Assembly (NCBI GenBank): GCA_029216955.1
Contig: JANAVB010012195.1
Location: 894,857 to 958,856 of the forward strand
Direction: 5' to 3'
DNA length: 64,000 nucleotides
From: Iris pallida
Taxonomy: Eukaryota; Streptophyta; Magnoliopsida; Asparagales; Iridaceae
Of this stretch, positions 1 to 9,600 are shown in pieces. Made by a program: the position numbers and the translations under genes. How positions within the stretch are numbered: position 1 is the first letter of the stretch; the number at the start of each line of letters is the position of its first letter. The notes under the pieces were generated by a model. The model worked only from the letters and a program-made list of their open reading frames with translations, had not been told where the DNA came from and searched no databases.

Positions 1-547
1 TGTGAAGCAGGTGATGAGATATCTCAAGAAGACTCAGACATATGCACTGCACTACAACGGGTATCCGACAGTAGTGGAAGGCTTCAGTGATGCTAGCTGG
101 TGTTTAGAGGTAGAAAACGAGAGATCCACAGGTGGATATGTCTTTTCCTTGGGTGGAGCTGCTATATCGTGGAAGTCGAAGAAGCAGACTATACTCTCTC
201 GTTCCTCCATGGAATCTGAATTCTATGCACTTGAAACTGCAGCAGATGAAGCAGAATGGCTTCGGGAGCTCATGTATGATCTTCCAGTGGTTGGGGCTCA
301 GATACCGATGATACCGATATACTGTGACAATCAGGTGACTGCGATGGTGGCATCAAATGACCTCTTCAACGGGAAGAAGAGGACTGTGCGGTTGAAGCAC
401 AGGGCAGTACACGATCTTATCAAAAGAGGTGTAATTGCAGTGATTGATGTTCGAAGTCAGGAGAACCTGGCAGATCCATTCACAAAGGGCCTTAAGCGCC
501 AGTTGGTCGATGACACAGCTTGTAAAATGGGCTTGAAGGCATTCTGA
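1..547 (+). pseudogene. Copia A pol, C-terminal RT/RNase H (partial, cut by window edge)
   Basis: The frame is open from the window edge to the stop at 545-547, about 181 residues. It is the end of a Ty1/copia polyprotein. After the RT connection (RYLKKT near residue 7) come the three RNase H acidic sites: D in GFSDASW (about residue 30), E in SSMESEF (about 71) and D in IYCDNQ (about 109), then the LADPFTKGL tail typical of copia RNase H. This domain degrades the RNA strand of the RNA:DNA hybrid during reverse transcription in the virus-like particle. No stop interrupts the visible part, but the rest of the element lies left of the window, so its integrity is unknown. The family is certain; the lineage within copia is not assigned. 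Confidence 0.9.
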
Positions 548-789
548 TAGTGTGTCTTTGTAATCCTACCATAAAGTTTTATGCTATTAGTTCAAAGAGA
601 AATCTACTAGGCATCTAACTTTTGGTTCAAAGGAGGATCACTGACTGAGAAACTATCAGGTAACAATGGGTACTTGTTCTCTGGAACATGGAAGGGATAC
701 TGACCCATAACCGCCGTTGTCTACTATGCATTTTTTGCGAAAAAAACAGATCCTGTGGAAGGTTGGCTTAAACGCCTTAACAAGTTCTC

Positions 790-1275
790 AGGCAGAGTGA
801 ATGCCTGGTGTGCTTTACAGGAAGCACGGTAGAGCAGCACTACAAGGAGTAAAACTCCATGCTACAGTGGGGTGACTCCACCATGAGGTTCCCAGGTCTG
901 GGGTAATGCCTCGGCTTTGCAAGCCAAGTCATAGCGGCATAGCACCGCAAATAGGCAGGTAGCCTAATGTTGTATGACGTAATTAAAGAGTTGTAGACAG
1001 TACTACAAAGGGGAGGATGGCCCCATGTTACAGTGGCACGACACCACGATGAGGTACCCAGGTAGGGGTAAAGCCTCGGAATTGTAAGCCATGTCGTTGC
1101 GGCGTAACACCGCAAGGAAGCCTTAGGCTTCATGCTGAGTAGATTGACACTACAAAGAGGCCGAGACCTCATGCTACAGTAGTATGACACTACAATGAGG
1201 TTCCTAGGTAGGGGTAATGCCTCGGCTTCAGGCCATGTCATAGCGGCGTAGCACCGCAAGGAAGTGCAATGCTTC
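790..1275 (+). repeat. Three tandem hairpin-rich units with compensatory changes
   Basis: Three imperfect units start near 841, 1002 and 1150. Each holds an ordered series of short stems. Stem a: GGAGT/ACTCC (846-858), GGGG/CCCC (1010-1024), GAGG/CCTC (1157-1170). Stem b: GTGG/CCAC (867-881), GTGG/CCAC (1033-1047), GTAG/CTAC (1179-1193). Stem c: GAGG/CCTC (885-912, 1051-1077, 1197-1223). Stem e: GCGG/CCGC (934-948, 1099-1113, 1243-1257). Stem f is strongest in unit 2, GAAGCC/GGCTTC (1117-1131). A related hairpin GTGCTT/AAGCAC precedes unit 1. Both arms change together between units in stems a and b, which points to selected base pairing or to copying of palindromic modules. Confidence 0.75.
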
Positions 1276-1280
1276 ATGCC

Positions 1281-1327
1281 ATATCTCTTTAATAAAGAAC
1301 TCACCTATAGTGTATGGAAAGAGATAT
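1281..1327. repeat. 10-bp inverted repeat, 27-nt loop
   Basis: ATATCTCTTT (1281-1290) is the exact reverse complement of AAAGAGATAT (1318-1327). It lies directly behind the last hairpin unit and could close the structured region. Confidence 0.7.
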
Positions 1328-1611
1328 CAGGCTGTCTCTTGAGGGTAAACTTGTAGACGTCCAAAATTATACACTGAAACCAGGCTGGCACAGGGCCTTT
1401 AATGTGCAGCCAGAAGCACACGTAACTACACTTTGTGAGTGGAAAGAATTACAATTGTGGTTCAGAATTCAAGGCGTAGTCCATTCTTGTATCACATTGT
1501 TATTTAACCCATGCAGGAAGATTCATGTCGTCAGCGACATCTATCCTAATGCAAAATAGACAGTTACTGTGGGGAACGCTCAACCCTGGACACATATATA
1601 TGTTGTGATAT

Positions 1612-1620
1612 GTGAGGGAT
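1612..1620 (+). other. Copia A polypurine tract
   Basis: Purine-rich GTGAGGGA abuts the TGTTGG start of the LTR at 1621, the expected site for plus-strand priming. The tract is short. Confidence 0.55.
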
Positions 1621-1963
1621 TGTTGGTGCTTTTTTTACATGGAGAGAGCTTGCTCTCAACATGTCTTGTAAAATTTTAGTCCCACATCGAAAATGCACCA
1701 TGAGTTATCTCAACATATATACTTGGTTGTGTTGTTGAGAGATGCACATGGGGTGGTGACCCTAAGGAGGGAACCATGTGGGTGATTTTACTAGGAGGTA
1801 AGAATAAGGCTCCAAGGATTAAGCATTAATGCTTTTGTCATTCTCTTGGATTAATTCCATTTGGAGCTAAGCCCCAAAGGGGCTTAGCGACTCGGACTCG
1901 GACTCGGGCTCATAAGGCGTAATGTGGCATTTTGTTGACGTACTTTGCACTTAGCACGTCAGC

Positions 1964-2110
1964 AGTCATGCGGCTCATATACGGCCATGCGGTCTTATGC
2001 GGCATGCGGCTCATATGCGGCCCATGCGGCCATGCGGTCCATGCGGTCCATGCGGCTCATGTGGCTCATGTGGTCCATGCGGCCATGAGGCTCATGCGGC
2101 CAGGCTGCTG
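1964..2110 (+). repeat. CATGCGGC-rich block in copia A U3
   Basis: About ten copies of ATGCGG, mostly as CATGCGGC followed by TC or CC, are packed into about 145 bp. They lie about 200-350 bp upstream of the LTR TATA box. The same core motif forms a much longer array in the unrelated gypsy-1 LTRs. The reverse complement contains GCCGC, the core of the ERF GCC box. Confidence 0.8.
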
Positions 2111-2151
2111 CTGCCGCATGGAGGGTTCCGCTGACTATGCAGACTACAAGT

Positions 2152-2296
2152 CAGTTATGGAAAGACTGATTCAATGCGATTAATTCAGATCCTATCTTTG
2201 TGGGATTTGAATTAATTTCGTTGCTATCTTTGTGGGATTTGAATTAATCTCGTTGCTATCTTTTTGGGATTTGATTCAATCTTTCCATAACTGAAG
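2152..2296. repeat. Inverted repeat enclosing the U3 tandem repeat
   Basis: CAGTTATGGAAAGA near 2152 is mirrored by TCTTTCCATAACTG ending near 2294, with further matching bases inside (TGATTCAA / TTGATTCA). The arms flank the 35-bp tandem repeat and could form a stem with a loop of about 100 nt. Confidence 0.7.
2186..2282 (+). repeat. ~35-bp tandem repeat, three copies
   Basis: Three near-identical copies share CTATCTTTGTGGGATTTGA and an ATTAAT.TCGTTG spacer (third copy slightly diverged). They lie just upstream of the TATA box, where U3 enhancer repeats usually sit. Confidence 0.8.
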
Positions 2297-2318
2297 AGGC
2301 GGCTAGGGTTTCTACCCT

Positions 2319-2332
2319 CTCTCTATATATAC
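2319..2332 (+). promoter_or_regulatory. TATA box of copia A LTR
   Basis: CTCTATATATACTC lies about 700 bp into the LTR, downstream of the U3 repeats and upstream of a CT-rich leader. Position and sequence fit the U3/R promoter. The start site is not determined. Confidence 0.55.
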
Positions 2333-2746
2333 TCTCTTCTGGCCTCCTTTGTGGGTACTACGAAAATTATAAGTCAGAAAAGGAGAGAGAGAGAGAGGAG
2401 CTGCTGCCGCCATTGCAAGTCCATCCGAGAAGTCAGAACAGAGGTGACTTCGAGCGTTACACAAGTTCTTCAACTTGCTGGTTCCTGGAAGCAATTCGTG
2501 TGGGGCGAATCTTGCTTTGAGCAACGGTGTTTTGACACCCCAGCAACTGTTCTTCATCTCACCTTTCTCTAGATTATTGTAACTTGTTCTGTCCCAATTG
2601 CAACACGTTTGCAAGGAAGAACGACATGTTTTCTTCTCTTCTCTTTTTCCCTCCTCCATATTGTAATCGGGTTATTTGGTTTTTGTATCATCGTAGATCT
2701 CTGTTGCATCTGTTTTACCATCTTTGATCAAGCTCCGGGAATAACA

Positions 2747-2976
2747 ACTAGTAGACTATAAAGTGCCCACGAAGAGAGAATAGTTTTCGCATTCGACAAT
2801 CCAATGGACCAATACTAAGCATAATGTTTGAAAGAAGAAATTTCAACAAAATACTTTCTAGAAAGTGCTAACACATCCTGTCGACTGTCGACTCCATATA
2901 GAGGCTATAATCAAATAACGTCCATGGAACTATATTTTTGTTCATATTGGATTTCCCACACGACCGTTCTTCAACA
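2747..2976. other. Unassigned AT-rich flank
   Basis: Between the copia A LTR end and the MITE I see no ORF, repeat or element end. Probably old non-coding sequence. Confidence 0.4.
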
Positions 2977-3156
2977 CGCATGACCAGGGGCAGATTTTGG
3001 TAGGGTTCCAGTCCACTCCAAATTTTTTTTTTACTTATTTTTTTCATATAGATTTTTTATTTTAATTTTTTTATGAGAGTTTGCTTACATCTAGTCCACC
3101 TCAACTTACTCTAATCCACCCCAATATACATTTCTGGATCCGCCCCTCCGCATGAC
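2977..3156. mobile_element. hAT-like MITE with 8-bp TSD
   Basis: A 164-bp element (2985-3148) is flanked by perfect 8-bp direct repeats CGCATGAC at 2977-2984 and 3149-3156. Its ends are imperfect inverted repeats: CAGGGGCAGATT on the left, GAGGGGCGGATC when the right end is reverse complemented. An 8-bp TSD with a YAGGG-type terminus is the signature of hAT-superfamily non-autonomous elements. The interior is T-rich and non-coding. No transposase is in the window. Confidence 0.75.
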
Positions 3157-4180
3157 GACATATAAGTCGTCCATATCTAGGCTCCAAAACAATTCAATAC
3201 ATTGTTGTAAGTTATCCTGAATGGTCATAATACGAAAAGTATTTATGTGAACATAACATTTTTAAATCTTCTGAAGAATTCTCCAAACATAGTTACTACA
3301 AGATACATGCAGAAATATAATTTCATTAAAATCTAGCGTATGAAATATGTATATAGACATGATTCATGTGTACACATAAGTATCAACATGTCTACTAAGT
3401 TTTCGAAATGTGACAAATTCCTATTTTGATGCAACCTGGAATCAAACACTTGTGGGTCAACTTTCCTATACATATATTCCATTTAATTGTTTGGTTTTTC
3501 CATATGAAAACATTTTTAGTGGGGCTAAGTTGTCATGCCTTAAAAGGTATTAAATTAAATTGTCTAGATTACCATAATTTTGCAGTTGAGAGTAACACTA
3601 AGGTTGCATTTGTTACGAGAAATGCTATATGGACATTTTTATATTTTCATAAATCATTTTTTAGGAATTAAATTAAAAATATATATATTTTTATGTTTGA
3701 TGAATATATAAATGTTCTCAGAAATATATAATTCACATAAAAATGTAATAATTTTGATGATTAAATATAGTTAATAGTTTTTTTTCTTTATTTCTAACAT
3801 TTTATAGGATACTTGGTTAAGATGATAAATTAATATTCGAAAAACATGGTTTAATTTATATTGGCATCATAATTTGTTTACTATTTAGCTTTTAGGAACT
3901 TCGAACTGAACCTAATTAACTCGAATCCGATCTAATCCGGCCCGGTCTGGCCCGGATCGAACTTTGATCGAACTCTACTTATTTATTAACTTTTACTACT
4001 CCGGCTTGACCCCAGTTGACCCGAAGAGAATTAAATCCATCTCGACCTGATTGTACCCGGACTCGACCGGAATCGGACTAGATACAATCTATTCTCATGA
4101 GAAATTCATATATCCACCTATTTTGAGGGAACTATTTTTTTCCATAATTCATGAGAACATTGTTTTTCGGACATCAAAAT
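3157..4180. other. Unassigned AT-rich sequence, no gene seen
   Basis: About 1 kb of AT-rich sequence with a short GC-richer patch (about 3905-4080) of TCGAACT- and CCGG-type words. Short ORFs (for example 3426-3671) have no recognisable domain. No LTR ends or TSDs were found. Confidence 0.4.
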
Positions 4181-4210
4181 ATTTTGAAAATAAATTTTAT
4201 AGCCAAAACC
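4181..4210. repeat. First 30 bp of the duplicated target site
   Basis: These 30 bases (ATTTTGAAAA to GCCAAAACC) recur at 36438-36467, where they run uninterrupted into AAACATGGTAATATAGG. That second copy is the empty site for the copia B insertion: the first ~300-bp unit was broken here by the element and resumes at 36160. Confidence 0.9.
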
Positions 4211-4584
4211 TGTTGGAGTTTGTGGGGTTCCCAACCTATGTGGAGAATATCCCGGAGAGCGACGAGCGTCATCCATATATCGGAGAAGCTCGGGGAGTGC
4301 ATGGATCCTATTTTGGAACATATATGGTAAGGAAATATATGATTGGATTTTCATATTTACTTTGATCATATATTTATGATTAGACCCTTCATATAGTAAC
4401 TTTCCATATAATTGGGCTTCCAATTATGACAAGCCAATTATGATTGAATTTTCATTAAATATATGATTGATGCATATTGGAAGTTTTCATATATATTGGC
4501 CTTCCATGTATGGATTACCAAGGGCTTATAAGGGTGATACATGCTAGTTGAAAACTCATCTCAAAACAAGAGTGTTTTACAATC

Positions 4585-4626
<42 letters not shown>

Positions 4627-4962
4627 AAGGACTATTTTGAAGGAGAGATTGCTTAGAATAATTTTTTGGCATCTCTTGTTCTTCGGAGTCCGCAATCAAA
4701 AAATTTCTTCTTTCAAGTGAGTTGTGGTAATCCGTGTTGGATCGGGAGGAGCTTGTAGAGGGTGTAATCTCTTTATTCCATTAGTGAAGGTTCTTCAGGG
4801 TTGGACTCCGATCGTCTCGTAGTTTTTTTCGCAAGGATTTTCCACGTCAAAAATCTTTGTGTCTGCGATTGTGTTTGGCATTTTTGGTTTGTGTGCTTTT
4901 GTTCGGTTCTCTCGCAGGACTTTCTGGTTTGGGGGAACGGTTTTTGCGCTTCGTTCCCAACA
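4211..4962 (+). mobile_element. Copia B 5' LTR
   Basis: 752 bp starting TGTTGGAG and ending TTCCCAACA, matched along its length by 35410-36159. It contains a (GA)n run (about 4587-4622) in the likely leader and GGCTTATAAGG near 4526 as a TATA candidate. The initiator-Met PBS follows three bases after its end. Confidence 0.92.
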
Positions 4963-4965
4963 GAG

Positions 4966-4978
4966 TGGTATCAGAGCC
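4966..4978 (+). other. Copia B primer binding site (initiator tRNA-Met)
   Basis: TGGTATCAGAGCC lies 3 nt after the 5' LTR. This is the standard complement to the 3' end of plant initiator tRNA-Met used by most copia elements. Confidence 0.92.
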
Positions 4979-5025
4979 AGGTTCAAAGAAGTGTCAGGAG
5001 TTGACAGTCAAACCAGGAAGCAGAG

Positions 5026-6539
5026 ATGGACGCGAAGCCGGTGCGCATGGTGAACCTGAATGGTACCAACTACTATTATTAGCGGAGCAAGATGAAGGAT
5101 TTGCTGTTTGTCAAGAAGCTGCATCTTCCAGTATTTTCTTTCAAGAAGCCCAGTGACAAATCCGATGAGGACTGGAACTTCGAGCATATACAGGTGTGTG
5201 GGTACATGCGGCAGTTCGTTGACGAGAACGTGTACAACCACGTTGCCAATATTGAGCATGCGAAGACGTTGTAGGAGAAGCTGGAATCTTTGTACGCAAA
5301 AAAGACCGGGGTAAACAAACTGTTCCTGATCCGGATGATGATGGGTCTGCGGTACAAAGATCGTGCATCCATTACGGATCACTTGAGTGAGTTCCAATAC
5401 GTGGTAGACCAGCTATCGTCGATGGGAGTCAAGTTCGACGACGAGGTTCAAGGACTTTGGTTGCTATGTACATTGCCAGACTCGTGGGAGACCGTACGAG
5501 TATCTATGATCGCTTCTGCTCCGGAAGGCGTAGTCAGTCTGGAGTTTGCCAAGAGCGGGGTACTGAATGAAGAGATACGGAGACGTTCTCAGGGCACTTC
5601 ATCCATATCCCATCACTCAGAGGCACTAGTTTCAGAGAGCCACGGAAGGGGCAAAAGCAGGGGTCCAGCTGGCGGCAGAGACAAGAGCAGAAGGAAGTCC
5701 AAGGCTCGGTATGAGGCTCGGAGTGTTACCATTGTGGCAAGAAGGGCCACATCAAGCGAAACTATTTCGCTTGGAAGAGAGAGAAGAAAGGCGACAAGGA
5801 AAAGCAAGATGAGAACACTACAGTGGCGACCTCGATACATGGAGGCGATGTGATCGTCGTAGGGGATGAGGTTATCATAAATCTCGCCTGCGATGATAAT
5901 TCTTGGCTGGTGGACTCAGGGACTTCAGCGCACGTATCTCATAACAGGGAACTATTTGCCACTTACACGACAGGCGACTGTAGAATGTTAAAGATGGGCA
6001 ATGAAGATGTGTCGAAGGCGGTTGCCATTGGAGATGTGCATTTGAGGACGAAGATGGGTACAGTTCTTGTTCTCAAAGATGTTCGTCATGTCCCTGATAT
6101 CTGTTTCAACCTGGTGTCGGTTGGAAGGTTAGATGACGAGGGATTCTTCAGTCTCTTTGGGAATAGCCAGTGGAAGCTTTCCAGAGGTTCGATGGTGATT
6201 GCCAGAGGAAGCAAAAAGTTCGATCTCTACTATATGGAGGGGAGCGCACAGGGGGCACAGGAGGTGAACGTAGTCAATAATGCGTCTACCGAGTTGTGGC
6301 ACAGACGGCTCGGCCATATCAGCGAGAAGGGGATGAGCTACTTGGTGAACAGGAAGGTGATTCCAGGGCTCAAGTCTACAAAGTTGGAGAAATGCACGCA
6401 CTGCTTAGCTGGGAAGCAAAATAGGGTGTCTTTCCAAAGTCACCCAAGTTCAAGGAAGCCGGCGTTGCTCGAGTTGATTCATTCGGATGTCTGCAGTCCT
6501 ATGAAGGTAAAATCTATTGGTGGTGCTTCTTACTTTATA
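5026..6539 (+). pseudogene. Copia B gag-protease-integrase N-terminal part
   Basis: The ATG at 5026 follows the PBS leader. Gag (UBN2-type capsid) is broken by a TAG at 5080-5082 where W is expected and a TAG at 5272-5274. A one-base loss near 5715 shifts the frame just before the zinc knuckle CYHCGKKGHIKRNY, whose last Cys ligand is now Tyr. The frame from 5823 carries the aspartic protease (WLVDSGTSAHV; D intact), then the GAG-pre-integrase HHCC zinc site (WHRRLGH...CTHC) and the start of the integrase core with its first Asp (HSDVCSP). It stops abruptly at 6539 where gypsy-1 inserted; the coding sense resumes at 17527. The product would process Gag and integrate cDNA, but the gene is dead. 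Confidence 0.9.
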
Positions 6540-9424
6540 TGTCACGTCCCAGAACCAGAATACTGGAGAGCGGAGGAATGACTCAGCCAGCTATGTATTA
6601 CGGGTAGATGAATACCGTATAATACGATCATGCTGTCTAAAAGTCAAGGGGTGCATACTACATGAAAGTCTCACTATGGTCACTTCACATCTATTGTCTC
6701 AATCATTCAAACAAGAAACAAAAATAGAGAACATGTAAGATAAAGCAGTAAGGCATCCCAAACGCTCAGTCAAAATGTTCTTGATATCTGACTTTACAAA
6801 ATATAGCCAGATGATGTAGCAAAGTATACACAATTGTTTATCAGCTGCAGTCTGACTTAGTTACAATTATACAAAAGTAATTACAAGACAATCCGACTAA
6901 CATGTCGGTGCCAAATGGCAAAGTATAAGGTAAGTATCAAAATGAGCGGGGAAGTAAGGGACCCACTCGAGTCCTCCTGCGATCATTCCTCTAGTATTGA
7001 CCATCTTGGAGGTAGAAGTAAGCTGAGTCCTCGGGGACTGGCTCTAAATCTGGCCATGCAAAACCAGAGAGGTTAGATCTCTAATAGCAAGTACCGTAAG
7101 GAAGCACGATATGAGAAATTTTAACCAGTGATAAGAAAGATGATAAATAGATCTCTGCTAGCTACTAGGATTTACATAGCATCACGACACTTCCAACCAA
7201 CCTCCCAACCAAACAAGGACAGAAATTGGCCCGTTATGTCCTGATATTCTGATCATCTCAGTTAGTTAACAGAGTAGGTACAGTACACAAATAAATCAAT
7301 TTAAACGGCCATTCAACTACTACGACTTGCTACTGTAAGTTCCAAGTTACCCTAAAATTATGCAATAAGGATTCCTCAGTTCTTACTATGTGCAAGCAAG
7401 GCTAGTCTATCCAGTCAATCAATTACGCCAATCATGAATTAGACGAGTCCCAACGGAACGCCCATCATTAATATACAATATATAATAAATAATATAAGCA
7501 GATATCGCTTCCTGCCCGTGTGGCAGATTTGTAGTATCTGTGGGAACCAGTCGGCCTGTCGGGCACTAATAGTCCCAAAGAGGGGTGCCATGTAAGAACT
7601 CGGGAATCTGTTCTCTCCATGCAATCATTATTTTATTTAACTTAATAGTCTCTACGTTGAGTGAAATCCCATGCCGTGGATCATGGTCATTCGGAATGGG
7701 TACTTCCGTACAAAATACGATATGCCAAACTCTACAACGATACCCGTGCGGTTTAGGTTGTAGGTCTTACATAGCGTAATGCAACAATCAAAACTAACCA
7801 CGGAATAATCATGCCTTGACCATAAAGTAAATATGTTGTTTTGTATAATAAATAAATAAGTTGAAGCCTGCATGTATCTATATGCCAATATTCGGGATCG
7901 GCCAATCGATTACCATAGTTCATCATATGAACGTGTCTCATTCATTCCATTCAATAAGATGACTAGCCAGTCTCTTAGTTCCAATTAGGAACGCATGATC
8001 AATCATTAATCAAGATAATAATTAATGTTAATTAATGCCAAGATAACAATCAATGTTAATTAATGGCCACTTAGGACAGAATCAGCCCAAAGGGCATTGT
8101 GGGCTAGAGTTCATACGGTCGAAAAATTATTGATTCATGCGGCTGAGTAAGACATGCATATGCGGCTAAGAAATAACAAGTCTATGCAGCCGAAGATAGG
8201 GACCCCATGCGGCTGAACAGATCAAGTCTCATGCGGCTGAACAATCGGGTCTTATGCGGCTCAGAAAATCAAGTTCATGCGGATAGGGGATCTGGGCCCT
8301 ATGCGGCTCGGGTAGAAAGACTCATGCGGCTGGGATTAACTAAATCCATGCGGCCAGAAATGACAAGCTTTATGCGGCTGGGGTTCAAGCTCAGCCATGC
8401 GGCTGGAAGGGTCAAGCCTTACGCGCCTGAAAAAGTAACTCTTTATGCGGCTAAAAAAATAATTAAGTCTATGCGGCTGAAAGTGAGCTCCTGCGACTGA
8501 AAGTAGGTGCGACATATGAGGCTGAGAAATGGTCCTGAGTCATGCGGCTACGGATTAAATGTCTATGCGACTGGGAGATACTGGCACCCCCATGCGGCCA
8601 GGAAGGGAAACTTCATGCGGCTACACAATCCTGAGCTTATGCGGCTGAGAACTAAGGTCTCATGCGGCCAAGCTGAACGGTGTTCATGCGGCAGGAAAAT
8701 GGTATACGGTAAAGAACGCCATGTGGCCAAGGAAGACTTGCCGCATGAAAACTCATGCGGTCAAGCACTGTTCTTCTTCTCCACTTCCGAGAACAGAACC
8801 ATGGAAGCCATTGTTTCCAAGCTCTCTAAATCCTTCATTCCAAGCCCAAATCTGGACTTCCATAGGTCAAAATAGTATAGAACGAAATTTTCTACAACAT
8901 GGAACCATCAAAACTTGGAAATAACAAAGTTAGCTAGATCAAAACCTAAGAAATCCGAAAACGCATTAAACTTAGATCTACATGAAGTGAGCCATGGAAA
9001 TTGAAATTGCTAAATACTAAAGGGACTTAAAATCAAGTAAGAAAGATGATGGAACAATAATACTAGAGTTCCATCATGAAGCAAGTTGGTACTTGCCTAT
9101 GCGGCTGGGTAGGTGGGGAGAGTTTATGGAGGATGAAGAAGAAGAGTAATGGAGAATGAGGAGTAATGAAGAGAGAGAAAGGGTTTTGGGGTTTTAAATG
9201 AAGAGGGGTGGTAGGTGGGGAGTTGTTGAACCACCCAAGGCCGAAAAATAAACCAACTCAGGCCGAACCCAAAAGCAAAGTAAAAAGCAGAAAGTAAAAT
9301 GCAGAAAATTAATTAACGTAAAATTAAAGGAATTTAAATACAGAACAATACATGATAAATATTAAATAAATACATTTCAGCAGTATATGCATTAAAATAC
9401 GTATTCTGGGAACGGAAAGTGACA
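6540..9424 (-). mobile_element. Gypsy-1 3' LTR
   Basis: Plus-strand ends TGTCACGTCC...AAAGTGACA. It is the 3' LTR because the element reads leftward. It holds the CATGCGGC array at 8132-8765 plus an isolated copy near 9098. Its interior-side edge is next to the PPT. Confidence 0.93.
8132..8765. repeat. 24-bp-spaced CATGCGGCTG array (gypsy-1 left LTR)
   Basis: About nineteen exact ATGCGGC copies and around ten one-mismatch versions recur at about 24-bp spacing; the intervening bases are not conserved. In the element's own sense the motif reads CAGCCGCATG. The array is shared with the other LTR at 16226-16860. Confidence 0.9.
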
Positions 9425-9438
9425 TCTCTACCCTCCTT
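9425..9438 (-). other. Gypsy-1 polypurine tract
   Basis: On the minus strand AAGGAGGGTAGAGA runs directly into TGTCACT at the LTR edge, like the PPT of gypsy-2 (AAGGTGGGTAGAG). Confidence 0.85.
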
Positions 9439-9600
9439 AGAAAAAAATTCCGTTCTCGAAATTTTAAATCCAAGCAGGATAGAAACATCGGAGTTAAACA
9501 AATCCAAGTATAAGCAATTTGAGTAAGCAATCATTCTACAATATTAACAGTAAGTAACATATCCATGTTGAACATTCTACGACATCAAGCAATTCTACTT

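Larger units (their letters stand above)
548..1620 (+). other. Copia A 3' non-coding region between RNase H and 3' LTR
   Basis: About 1.07 kb lies between the pol stop and the 3' LTR, unusually long for a copia element. It has no convincing ORF; the 81-residue ORF at 1314-1559 matches nothing I recognise. Its main content is a hairpin-rich tandem repeat (about 790-1275) and a 10-bp inverted repeat (1281-1327), listed separately. Long spacers here can hold an additional ORF or antisense transcript in some plant copia lineages, but nothing here supports that. Confidence 0.7.
1621..2746 (+). mobile_element. Copia A 3' LTR
   Basis: A segment of about 1.13 kb starting TGTTGGTG and ending AATAACA (TGTT...AACA ends), right after a purine tract and downstream of copia RNase H. 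The left part has the AGTCCCACATCG motif that I associate with plant copia U3 regions. The 5' LTR is outside the window, so the right edge rests only on the TGTT/AACA ends and could be off by a few bases. Inside are a CATGCGGC block, a 35-bp tandem repeat framed by an inverted repeat, and a TATA box. Confidence 0.75.

Noticed and set aside
840..1304. Minus-strand 154-codon ORF over the hairpin repeats
   Set aside because: Its repeated peptide simply mirrors the tandem DNA repeat; no domain or start context.
3905..4080. GC-rich patch with TCGAACT and CCGG words as a regulatory region
   Set aside because: No gene nearby and no repeated structure beyond short words.
8207..8875. ORFs with a repeated MRL motif
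   Set aside because: By-product of ATGCGGCT recurring every 24 bp; frame breaks follow the degenerate copies.
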